This document shows, in pieces, positions 42,386 through 49,741 of a DNA stretch of 64,000 bases (the stretch's first letter is position 1; each line of letters starts with the position of its first letter). The position numbers were made by a program, and so were the translations under genes. The notes beneath the pieces were generated by a model. That model did no database searches. It saw only the letters and a program-made list of their open reading frames with translations, and was not told where the DNA came from. This DNA is from an uncultured Vicinamibacterales bacterium (GTDB taxonomy: Bacteria > Acidobacteriota > Vicinamibacteria > Vicinamibacterales > UBA8438): the NCBI GenBank assembly GCA_958295905.1, contig OY282382.1:1636001-1700000 (forward strand), in the 5' to 3' direction.

Positions 42386-43399
42386 ATGAAGGGCGTAATT
42401 CGCGACGTAATACCTCAACTCGAGCTGTTTCAGCCGAACAGCGCGGACGATGCGCTGGCGGTGCTGGCCGAGCACGGGTCCGATGCCTGGGTGTATGCGG
42501 GCGGGCTCGATACGCTCGACTGGTTCAAGGATCGGGTGAAGCGGCCGCGCGTGGTCGTGGACTTGGGCCGTGTCGAGTCGATGCGCGAGATCCGTTCGAC
42601 CGCCGGCGGGATCGAGATCGGGGCGATGGCCCGGCTGATCGATGTCGTCAACCACCCGGATGTCCAGGCGCGGTTCCCGGCGCTGGCGTTCGCGGCCAAG
42701 TCCGCCGCGTCGCCGCAGATTCGGAACCAGGGCACCATCGGCGGCAACGTGGGGCAGGACACCCGCTGCTGGTACTACCGGGACGGCTGGACCTGCTATC
42801 GGGCCGGCGGCAACATCTGCTACGCCAGCCCGCCGACCGCGATGAACCGCGAGCACTGCATTCTCGGTGCGAGCCGGTGCGTGGCGGTCAACCCCTCCGA
42901 CACCGCGCCGGTGTTCGTGGCGCTCGACGCGCAGATGGTGGTGCGGCGGGGCCGCTCGGAACGGGTGATTCCGGCCGAGGAGTTCTTCGTCGGCCCGGAG
43001 ATCGATATCGAGCGGATGACGGCGCTGGAGCCGGGCGATCTGCTGATGTCGATTCGGGTGCCGTCGGCGTGGTCGGGATCGCGGGTCTACTTCGAGAAGG
43101 TCAGTGACCGCACCACGTGGGACTTCGCCCTCGTCAACGTAGCGACCGCCCTGCAAGAAAGCGGCGGCGTCATTCAGGACGCGCGTGTCGTCGTCAACGG
43201 CGTGGCGCCGACGCCGGTGCGTCTCACCGCGGTCGAGGACGCCATCCGGGGGCAGGCCCGCAACGAGCAGACGGCGATCCGCGCCGGCGACATTTCCATC
43301 CAGGGCGTGTCGCCGCTGACCCACAACGGGTTCAAGGTCAACCTGATGAAGAATCTCGTGAGGCGGTCCATCCGCGACGAACCGATGAACGAGGTGTAA
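42386..43399 (+). CDS. FAD-binding medium subunit with extra [4Fe-4S]-type cysteines
   Basis: This 337-residue protein is the FAD subunit of the same enzyme. It has the FAD motif VYAGGLDTL, IGAMARLIDV, and QIRNQGTIGGNVGQD. After this comes a cysteine-rich insertion, DTRCWYYRDGWTCYRAGG, NICYA and REHCIL, in the position where PaoB and 4-hydroxybenzoyl-CoA reductase beta subunits bind a [4Fe-4S] cluster. The cysteines are all kept, so a fourth cluster is likely. The gene order here is small, large, medium, whereas PaoABC is small, medium, large. It starts 20 bp after the large subunit. Confidence 0.88.
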   Translation: MKGVIRDVIPQLELFQPNSADDALAVLAEHGSDAWVYAGGLDTLDWFKDRVKRPRVVVDLGRVESMREIRSTAGGIEIGAMARLIDVVNHPDVQARFPALAFAAKSAASPQIRNQGTIGGNVGQDTRCWYYRDGWTCYRAGGNICYASPPTAMNREHCILGASRCVAVNPSDTAPVFVALDAQMVVRRGRSERVIPAEEFFVGPEIDIERMTALEPGDLLMSIRVPSAWSGSRVYFEKVSDRTTWDFALVNVATALQESGGVIQDARVVVNGVAPTPVRLTAVEDAIRGQARNEQTAIRAGDISIQGVSPLTHNGFKVNLMKNLVRRSIRDEPMNEV

Positions 43400-43475
43400 C
43401 GCACGTTTCGTTCGACCGTGAACCGCCGAAGGGCCGGGCCGCGATGGCTCGGCCCTTCGCTTGTACGGCGGGACC

Positions 43476-43719
43476 AGGGCATCGCACGCTGACTGTGCAT
43501 GACGGCCCGCCCCCGATTCGAGGGTCGCCACCGTCTTGCCGACCGGCCGGCGCCGCGTGTTGCCTTGGCTTGCGCTGGAAGTTGATTTGAAACTCACGTT
43601 GCCACCGTCTTGCCGACCGGCCGGCGCCGCGTGAGACCCACGATTCCGCACGTCCGGAGCCCCAGGACCCCGCCACGATTCCGCCTGCGCACGGCGGTGG
43701 CGGAGCGTGGGATGGTCCT
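43476..43719 (-). repeat. Family A element, copy 6, with internal duplication
   Basis: This reverse-oriented copy is 244 bp long because the block GCCACCGTCTTGCCGACCGG and CCGGCGCCGCGTG appears twice (about 43527 and 43601), separated by an unrelated stretch with TTGGCTTGCGCTGGAAG. The right end GGAGCGTGGGATGGTCCT is intact; the left terminal repeat reads CATCGCACGCT. Confidence 0.78.
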
Positions 43720-43783
43720 GCGGCGGCGGTTGCCGACCCGGATGCGGTACGCTACCCTCGCGCATCGAAGGGAGATTGCGACG

Positions 43784-44311
43784 ATGGGGACTCAGGGCAA
43801 GGGAACGGCCGGCAGTCAGTCACGGCGGCGGTTCATCCGCCAAGCCTTCGGCGGCGGGATCGGGGCGTCGGTGGCCGGCGTGGCCGGCATGGCGCGCCCG
43901 GCCGCGCAGGTGGGCGGCCAGATACGATCGTTCGACCATGTGGCGGTGCCCATGCGCAATACCGGGGCGATGGTGGAGTTCTACCGCACCCTCGGCTTCG
44001 GGGTGATGGAAGGCCCGCGCATCTGCTCGGTGCACTTCGGCGACAGCAAGATCAACTTCCACCGGCCGGTAGCGTGGCAGGACGAGAGCTTCACGCTGCG
44101 CGCCCCGGCGGCCGAGCCGCCGTGCGGTGACTTCTGCTTCGTCTGGGACGGGACCGAAGCCGCGTTGCTGCAGACGCTGGATCGGGCGGGGGCGGAGGTG
44201 ATCGTGGGGCCGGCTCCCCGCACCGGCGGCCGCGGCGGCGGCACCACGGAGGGCACCAGCCGCTACATCCGGGATCCGGACGACAACCTGCTGGAGTTCA
44301 TCATCTACTGA
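43784..44311 (+). CDS. Tat-exported single-domain VOC protein
   Basis: This 175-residue protein has a twin-arginine signal (SQSRRRFIRQAFGGGIG) and one VOC domain: SFDHVAVPMRNTGAMVEFYR, a central INFHRP strand, and YIRDPDDNLLEFIIY with the metal-ligand glutamate. A metal-dependent lyase or dioxygenase is possible; the substrate is unknown. It lies 385 bp downstream of the molybdenum hydroxylase genes, with a family A element between, and pairs with the tandem VOC protein upstream of them. AAGGGAG lies about nine bases before the ATG. Confidence 0.82.
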   Translation: MGTQGKGTAGSQSRRRFIRQAFGGGIGASVAGVAGMARPAAQVGGQIRSFDHVAVPMRNTGAMVEFYRTLGFGVMEGPRICSVHFGDSKINFHRPVAWQDESFTLRAPAAEPPCGDFCFVWDGTEAALLQTLDRAGAEVIVGPAPRTGGRGGGTTEGTSRYIRDPDDNLLEFIIY

Positions 44312-44385
44312 ACCGGAAACCGTTCATCGCGACCGGAAACCGCTCACTCTTGTTGGCAATCGATCGCGGTACAGCGCGGTGCACC

Positions 44386-44949
44386 ATGGCCGAAACAGAC
44401 GTCCAGAGCCATCTCGTCACCGTCGACGAGTTTGCGCGCATGAGTCAAGGCGGTGTATTCGCCGAGCACGCTCGCGTGGAGCTCATCGACGGAGAGATCC
44501 GCGAAATGACGCCCATCGGGCCGCTTCACGCGGTAGTTGTGAGTCTGCTCGCCGAGCAGCTCGTCACCCGGTTGACCGGCAAGGCCTACGTCAGCATCCA
44601 GAATCCGGTTCGCCTCGACCGGCACAACGAACCGCAACCGGACGCGGCGGTTGCGCGGCGCCGGTTGGACTCGTATGCCGCTCGGCACCCCGGCGCGGAC
44701 GACGTCCTGCTGGTCATCGAGGTGGGCGATTCCTCCTTGCGGTACGACCGGGTCGTGAAGGCGCCCCGGTACGGCAAGGCCGGCATCCCCGAGACGTGGC
44801 TGGTCGATCCGGCCGCCGAGACCGTGGCCGTCCACACTGGCCCCGGCCGGGACGGGTACGCCCACCGGCAGGTTCGCCGGCGGGGGGATGCGATCACCGC
44901 AACCGCCGTCCCGGCACTGACCGTTCAGGTTGATGCGCTGTTCCCTTGA
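44386..44949 (+). CDS. Uma2-family (DUF820) restriction-endonuclease-fold protein
   Basis: This 187-residue protein shows the Uma2/DUF820 pattern, a PD-(D/E)xK nuclease-like fold: VELIDGEIREMTP, QNPVRLDRHNEPQPDAAV, VLLVIEVGDSSLRYDR and KAGIPETWLVD. The acidic residues of the motif (E in ELIDGEI, D in QPDAAV, E in VIEVGD, K later in the KAPRYGK helix) are all present. Such genes are abundant in Acidobacteriota and Cyanobacteria, often in many copies and often near mobile DNA; their role is unknown. The ATG at 44386 is preferred over an upstream ATG at 44350 because it starts at the conserved domain. Confidence 0.83.
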   Translation: MAETDVQSHLVTVDEFARMSQGGVFAEHARVELIDGEIREMTPIGPLHAVVVSLLAEQLVTRLTGKAYVSIQNPVRLDRHNEPQPDAAVARRRLDSYAARHPGADDVLLVIEVGDSSLRYDRVVKAPRYGKAGIPETWLVDPAAETVAVHTGPGRDGYAHRQVRRRGDAITATAVPALTVQVDALFP

Positions 44950-45017
44950 GCGGCTGACAGCCCCGTGGCAATAGTGGCAATAGTCGCACTGCATTCGATC
45001 ATGGCCATATCGGGCCT

Positions 45018-45127
45018 GAAAAACGGGTCGTACGGCAGTCAAGATCGCCGACATCCGGTCGATCCGAGCCGTTTCCCTGCCGCTGCCACCCGGCGCGCCC
45101 GCGGCGCGGAGTTTTCCACGGGCGGCT
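45018..45127 (-). repeat. Family E repeat, reverse partial copy
   Basis: Read on the minus strand it gives CGTGGAAAACTCCGCGCC, then GGGAAACGGCTCGGATCG and TCGGCGATC, matching the first two thirds of 3285-3461 and 62325-62478. It lies between the Uma2-like and toxin-antitoxin genes. Confidence 0.7.
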
Positions 45128-45135
45128 GAGGGTCC

Positions 45136-45276
45136 GCGCAAGAACAACTTCCTTCAGAGGCCGCAATCACGCCGTAACGGGATCGACGCCGAGTGCGACA
45201 GATGCGCGGCATGGATGCGGTCGAAGTGACACTGCGCCACGAACCGATGCAGCGAAACCGGGGGTTGTTCTTGCGC
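45136..45276. repeat. 141-bp element with 13-bp terminal inverted repeats
   Basis: GCGCAAGAACAAC (45136-45148) and GTTGTTCTTGCGC (45264-45276) are perfect inverted repeats. The 115 bases between them are unlike the other families. Only one copy is seen in the window. It ends 28 bases before the -10 hexamer of the toxin-antitoxin genes. Confidence 0.6.
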
Positions 45277-45304
45277 CGATCCTGAGTCGGGCTTCCATCT
45301 GCCG

Positions 45305-45310
45305 TACAAT
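45305..45310 (+). promoter_or_regulatory. Candidate -10 hexamer TACAAT, leaderless GTG start
   Basis: TACAAT is followed by six bases and then GTG at 45317, so +1 would be the start codon itself. This is the best hexamer among the leaderless candidates. Confidence 0.55.
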
Positions 45311-45316
45311 GCGGGC

Positions 45317-45715
45317 GTGCCTCTGCAAGACGAGTTGACGCGCCGCCTGCGGGCGGTTGCCGAGGGCGACCCGGATGTGCGCGCGCTCTATGTGTTCGGT
45401 TCGCGGATCGACGGAACCGCGCGGCCGGATTCCGATCTCGACGTGGGGGTCCTCTACGGGTCGCCACAACCGCTCGAGAAGACGATCCGGCTCGAAGAGG
45501 CGCTGCACCGGGCCACGGGTCAGCCGGTAGATGTGATCGACGCGTCGCGGGCGGGCGCGTTTCTGGCGTTGTCGGTGGTGCGGGGCGACCGCATCTTCAC
45601 CCGGCATGAGGTCCAGACGGATCTGTTCGATCTCTACGTCCTGCGCCGGGCCGGCGATCTGCTGCCGTTCGAGCGCGCGCGGTGTGCGATGTTGTTGTCC
45701 CCGTCGGGATCATGA
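45317..45715 (+). CDS. mntA: MNT-type nucleotidyltransferase antitoxin
   Basis: This 132-residue protein has the minimal nucleotidyltransferase motif FGSRIDGTARPDSDLDVGVL (G-S ... D-x-D), with two acidic residues for metal binding, followed by VDVIDASRAGAFLALSVVRG. Members of this family AMPylate and so neutralise the partner HEPN ribonuclease. Its stop codon overlaps the start of the HEPN gene in ATGA, the usual layout for such pairs. The GTG start at 45317 follows a leaderless-type TACAAT promoter. It is a plausible chromosomal addiction or phage-defence module. Confidence 0.88.
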   Translation: MPLQDELTRRLRAVAEGDPDVRALYVFGSRIDGTARPDSDLDVGVLYGSPQPLEKTIRLEEALHRATGQPVDVIDASRAGAFLALSVVRGDRIFTRHEVQTDLFDLYVLRRAGDLLPFERARCAMLLSPSGS

Positions 45716-46170
45716 CGTCCGGACGCGTCAGCCGAACCGTCGTCGCCGACAAGGTCGCCCTGATTCGCCGGCTCCTCGACGAGGCCGGAACCCTTCCGCT
45801 GGACGACCTCGACGCCTTCAGGCGTGATCCGAGGATGGTTGCGGCGGGCGAATCGTATCTGCGCCGCACGCTGGAGGCTCTGCTGGACATTGCCCGCCAC
45901 GTGCTGGCGAAGGGGTTCGCGCGGGGACCGTCGGAGTACGCGGAGGTGGCGCGCCAGCTCGGCGAGGTACGCGTCGTCACGCCGGCCCAGGCCGATCGGC
46001 TGGTCCGCATCGCGCGGTACCGCAACCGCTTGGTGCATGTCTACGACCAAGTGACCGCGCCGGAGCTGTACGAGCTGCTGGCGCGGCGGCAGGGAGATAT
46101 CGACGAGACGGTCGGCGCGATCGCCGACTGGATGGCGGCGCATCCGGACCGCGTCGCCGAACCGGAGTGA
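45712..46170 (+). CDS. hepT: HepT-type HEPN toxin (DUF86)
   Basis: This 152-residue protein is a HEPN ribonuclease of the DUF86/HepT family. The catalytic motif R-x4-H is seen as R104-NRLV-H109, followed by the conserved VYD tyrosine. A helical domain with ALLDIARHVLAKG precedes it. With the MNT gene it forms a toxin-antitoxin pair, in which the toxin cleaves RNA and the MNT partner modifies its tyrosine. Its start overlaps the MNT stop codon. The catalytic residues are intact, so the module is presumably live. Confidence 0.88.
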   Translation: MTSGRVSRTVVADKVALIRRLLDEAGTLPLDDLDAFRRDPRMVAAGESYLRRTLEALLDIARHVLAKGFARGPSEYAEVARQLGEVRVVTPAQADRLVRIARYRNRLVHVYDQVTAPELYELLARRQGDIDETVGAIADWMAAHPDRVAEPE

Positions 46171-46204
46171 GCCCGCCCGCGCGCCGGGCGTCCCCGGCCG
46201 TTAG

Positions 46205-47407
46205 TTAGAAGAACCACGTGAGCGAGACGTAGCCGACGGCGCTCAGCAGGCCGTACTCGGAGGGCAGGAGCCGGCCGCCGGCGACGGCGTCGGCGCCGAC
46301 GCCGAAGAACACGCCGCCGGCGATCGAAGTCTCGTCGCCCGCCGAATAGGAGAAGCTCGGCGCCACGATGGCGCTCCGGTCGTTGAGGTTCCACAGCCAC
46401 AGGCCGGCGACGCTCAGCAGCGGGTGGATCTGGTACGACGCCTGCACCGCCGCCTCGTCGCGGCCGTACACCTGGTACTCGGCCCGCAGGAACTCCGGCG
46501 ACCGGAAGATGCGGGCGAAGTCCTCGGGGGCGGCGGCGCCGCGGCCGTCGCGCTGGTACTCGACGACGAGCCCCATGTCGCGGCCGTAGACGGTCAGCCG
46601 CCGGTCGAGGCCGACGGTGCCCCGTCCCGTCACCGTGCCCTGGAAGTCGCGGAGCACCGCTTCGAAGCGGATTGCCCAGACCCCCAGCCCGCCCGCGGCG
46701 GCCACCGAGCCGGCGGCGTCTCCGTAGAGGCTGCCTCCCCAGCCGGAGATCTCCCAGTTCCGCCACGTGGTGAGGCCGCGCGCGAGGGCGGTCGTCTCCT
46801 CGCCGGCGGGGGTGCGGCTGGGCCGGACCACGACGTCGATCTCGCTCAGCGGACTGGGATAGAGGCGGGCCCGCGCGGCGTCGATGCCGCCCCGGTAGAC
46901 CCGGAACGGGTCGGCGGGGCTGAACGGGATGAACGGGTCGGCGGGGGTGAGGAACAGGGTGGTGCCCCACGACACCGCCTGCCGCCCGAGGCTCAGCTCG
47001 ACCGCGTCGTTCGCCTGCCACGCCACGTTGAGGCGGTCGAGCCGATGCAACCACCGGAAGTGGTCCCGGTCGACGGCGGACGACTGCAGGTCCAGCCACT
47101 CGCCGCCCGCGGGGACCGCGCCCAGTCCGCCGAGGAGGCTGAAGTCGGTGTCGTCCTGCCGCAGGGTGAGGGCATGATCCCAGGCTATCTCGACCGCCAA
47201 GGGGCCGAACACCGGCTCGGTGGTCAGCCGCAGCCGGTTGAAGGCGCTGGCGCCGGCGTCGGTGAAGGGGGTCGAGCCTGCGAACAGGGGGACCGTCTGG
47301 AGATAGCCGGTCAGCCAGCTCGATTGCGCGCGGGCGGCGCCCGGACCCGCCGCGGCGCCGGCGAGCACCGCGGCGGCGGCGAGCAGGCCGCGCGCGCGGG
47401 GGTTCAT
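46205..47407 (-). CDS. Outer-membrane beta-barrel-like protein
   Basis: This 400-residue protein has a signal peptide (ending PGAARAQS) and alternating hydrophobic strands with aromatic girdles ending in VGYVSLTWFF, a C-terminal phenylalanine typical of outer-membrane barrels. Segments such as FNRLRLTTEPVFGPLAVEIAW and LSLGRQAVSWGTTLF resemble long-barrel or DUF1302-like proteins, but I cannot assign the family with confidence. It is the most distal minus-strand gene after the LolA-like, permease and ATPase genes, and may be the outer-membrane outlet for that system. A family A element lies between it and the ATPase gene. Confidence 0.7.
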   Translation of the reverse strand: MNPRARGLLAAAAVLAGAAAGPGAARAQSSWLTGYLQTVPLFAGSTPFTDAGASAFNRLRLTTEPVFGPLAVEIAWDHALTLRQDDTDFSLLGGLGAVPAGGEWLDLQSSAVDRDHFRWLHRLDRLNVAWQANDAVELSLGRQAVSWGTTLFLTPADPFIPFSPADPFRVYRGGIDAARARLYPSPLSEIDVVVRPSRTPAGEETTALARGLTTWRNWEISGWGGSLYGDAAGSVAAAGGLGVWAIRFEAVLRDFQGTVTGRGTVGLDRRLTVYGRDMGLVVEYQRDGRGAAAPEDFARIFRSPEFLRAEYQVYGRDEAAVQASYQIHPLLSVAGLWLWNLNDRSAIVAPSFSYSAGDETSIAGGVFFGVGADAVAGGRLLPSEYGLLSAVGYVSLTWFF

Positions 47408-47518
47408 GCCGGACTTCCCGCCGCCCTGGACCGAGAGGGCAGGCCGCGGGCGCGGGGGAGCATGGGCGACGGCGCGGGCCGTCCCCGGCCAAGCTCGGCT
47501 GCGGCAAGGGCCACGCCC

Positions 47519-47689
47519 AGGACCATCCCACGCTCCGCCAGCGCCGTGCGCAGGCAGAATCGTGGCGGGTCATGGGGTTCCGGATGTGCGAAAATCGTGG
47601 GTCTCACGCGGTGTCGACCGGTCGGCAAGACGGTGGCGACCCCTCGAATCGGGGGCGGGCCGTCACGCGCGGTCAGCGTGGGATGCCCT
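47519..47689 (+). repeat. Family A inverted-repeat element, copy 7
   Basis: This full-length copy begins AGGACCATCCCACGCTCCGCC and ends AGCGTGGGATGCCCTT. It separates the barrel gene from the ATPase gene within the presumed transport cluster. Confidence 0.87.
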
Positions 47690-47714
47690 TGGGCCGCGCC
47701 CCGCGCACGGGGGG

Positions 47715-48416
47715 TCATGTCCGGGTCTCGTCCGAGTCGATGCGGCCGTCGACCATCCGGACGAGGCGCCGCGACCGCTCCATGACGCGCGCGTCGTGGG
47801 TGGCGAAGACGAACGTCACGCCGAGCTCCCGGTTCAGATCGGCCATGACGTCGAGCAGGGCGGCGCTCGCCGCCGAGTCGAGGTTCGCGGTCGGCTCGTC
47901 GGCCAGCACCAGGGCGGGCCGGCTAGCGACCGCCCGCACCACCGCGACCCGCTGCTGCTGCCCCCCCGAGAGCTTCCCCGGCCGGCGATCCTCGAGCCCG
48001 GTCATGCCCGTCCGCCCGAACAGCTCGCGCACGCGGGCCCGGCGCTCGTCGGCGGGGACGCCCTGCAGCAGCATCGGGAACTCGGCGTTCTCCAGCGCCG
48101 TCAGCACCGGCAGCAGGTTGTAGGCCTGGAAGACGAAGCCGACCTGGTCGAGCCTTAGCTGGGCCACATCCCGGTTCGACATCGCGGTCACGTCGCGGCC
48201 CGCGACCTCGACGCGGCCCTCGCTGGGGCGCGTCAGGCCGCCGATCAGGTTGAGGAGCGTCGTCTTGCCCGACCCCGACGGCCCCGCCAGGGCCGTGAAC
48301 TCGCCCCGCCCGACGGTCAGGCTGACGTCGCGGACCGCCTGCACCTCCTCGGCTTCCTGGTGGAAGATCTTCCAGACCCCGTCGGTCCGGACCGCCGCGG
48401 TTTCGGTGTCGGTCAT
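47715..48416 (-). CDS. ABC transporter ATPase, LolD/MacB type
   Basis: This 233-residue protein is the ATP-binding subunit of an FtsX-type exporter. It has Walker A GPSGSGKTT, the LSGGQQQR signature, Walker B LVLADEP and the switch histidine in FATHDA. The size and FVFQAYNLLPVLTALENAEF Q-loop region fit LolD/MacB-type ATPases that energise lipoprotein or envelope-substrate release. It follows two permease genes on the minus strand and should function with them. The start is immediately followed upstream by the second permease's stop after 24 bp. Confidence 0.93.
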   Translation of the reverse strand: MTDTETAAVRTDGVWKIFHQEAEEVQAVRDVSLTVGRGEFTALAGPSGSGKTTLLNLIGGLTRPSEGRVEVAGRDVTAMSNRDVAQLRLDQVGFVFQAYNLLPVLTALENAEFPMLLQGVPADERRARVRELFGRTGMTGLEDRRPGKLSGGQQQRVAVVRAVASRPALVLADEPTANLDSAASAALLDVMADLNRELGVTFVFATHDARVMERSRRLVRMVDGRIDSDETRT

Positions 48417-48440
48417 GGGAGTCGCCCGCGCTCGGCCGGG

Positions 48441-49739
48441 TCACCGGTCGAACTTCATCGCCTCGGTCACGTCGAGCCGCGCCGCCCGCAGGGCCGGATA
48501 GACCGACGCCGCCGCGCCGATGAACAGGATGAACAGCAGCACCTGCACGAGGCGCGCGGTGCGCATCAACGGCTGGATGATCGGCTCGATGACGACGCCC
48601 GAGAAGGTCATCTCGTCCATCAGGGCCGAGATGTCCAAGCCGTCGCCGAAGAAGTGCCAGGTGATGGCGAGCCCGAGGCCGACGCCGATGAAGCCGCTCG
48701 CCGCGGTCAGGGTCAGGCCCTCGATCAGCACGATCGTCCCGGTCTGTCCCGGCGTCAGTCCGAGCGCCCGCAGCACCCCGAACTCGCGGCGGCGGTGCAG
48801 CACCGACATCAGCACGGTGTTGACGATGCCGAAGGCGATGATCGTGAAGATGAACCCCTGGGTCAGGTAGTTGCCGAAGTCGTCGATGGCCACCGCCGCG
48901 GCCAGGGCCGGGTTCGCCTCGCGCCAGCCCAGCACCCGCGCGTCTCCGCGGCTGATCGGCCCGTCCAGCGCGCTCTCGACGCGCGCGGCCACCCCGGCCG
49001 TCGCGGCGCTGGTGTCCAGCACCACCCCCACGTTGGTGACGTCGCCCGCCGACCCCAGCCACTCGTCGGCGGTGGCGAGCGGAATGTGCACCAGCGTCTG
49101 ATCCACCTCCGGCACGCCGGTCCGGAAGATGCCGACCACCCGCAGCAACTGTCCCGCGATCTCCCGCTCGGCGTCCTGCGCCTGCACCACGAAGCGCGAG
49201 CCGAGCCGCAGATCGAGGCTGTCGACGAGCTCGGCGCCGACATAGGCGGCCAGCCGGTCGTCGGGAGCCAGGTACCGTCCCTCGATCAACCGGTCGTCGA
49301 TGGGGCTGAACCCCGCCTCGGCTGTCGGGTCGACGGCCGCGATCTGGGCCGGCCGCGCGCCGGCGGCCGAGCTCGCGAGCCCGGTGACGGCGAGCTTCGC
49401 GGTCGTCGCCACGACGCGCGGGGCGATCTCGGGCGACGCGAACGCCGCCTCGGCCGCGCGCCGCACCTCGGCCGGCAGCCGGTCCTCGATGCGCCGGCTC
49501 ACCCGGAACTCGGGGCGCTCGATGGTGACGTGCCCCTCGCCGAGGCGGACGCCCGAGTCGATCCACTGTTCGTGAGAGCCGTCGGCGACCGCGAAGGTGA
49601 AGATGAGGAGGGCGCCGCCGACGATCATCGCCGACGCCGTCAGCACCGTGCGCCGCATGTGGCGGCGCAGGTTGCGCATCGCCAGCAGCACCAGGACCCG
49701 GGCGTGCATCGGGCGGCGCGGCGTGGAGGGTGAGGGCAT
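48441..49739 (-). CDS. FtsX-type ABC transporter permease (second)
   Basis: This 432-residue protein has an N-terminal transmembrane helix after LAMRNLRRHMRRTVLTAS, a periplasmic MacB-like core domain (about residues 55-270), and a cluster of three further transmembrane helices with FTIIAFGIVNTVLMSVLHRRREF and the loop RREFGVLRALGLTPGQ that contacts the ATPase. It ends with AARLDVTEAMKFDR, the usual C-terminal coupling region. It starts three bases after the stop of the first permease (49742), so the two are translationally linked; a GTG at 49745 overlapping that stop is an alternative start. Confidence 0.88.
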   Translation of the reverse strand: MPSPSTPRRPMHARVLVLLAMRNLRRHMRRTVLTASAMIVGGALLIFTFAVADGSHEQWIDSGVRLGEGHVTIERPEFRVSRRIEDRLPAEVRRAAEAAFASPEIAPRVVATTAKLAVTGLASSAAGARPAQIAAVDPTAEAGFSPIDDRLIEGRYLAPDDRLAAYVGAELVDSLDLRLGSRFVVQAQDAEREIAGQLLRVVGIFRTGVPEVDQTLVHIPLATADEWLGSAGDVTNVGVVLDTSAATAGVAARVESALDGPISRGDARVLGWREANPALAAAVAIDDFGNYLTQGFIFTIIAFGIVNTVLMSVLHRRREFGVLRALGLTPGQTGTIVLIEGLTLTAASGFIGVGLGLAITWHFFGDGLDISALMDEMTFSGVVIEPIIQPLMRTARLVQVLLFILFIGAAASVYPALRAARLDVTEAMKFDR

Positions 49740-49741
49740 GG

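Noticed and set aside
44312-44345. Short repeat ACCGGAAACCG(T/C)TCA
   Set aside because: Only two imperfect units are present and it is too short to indicate an element or regulatory array.
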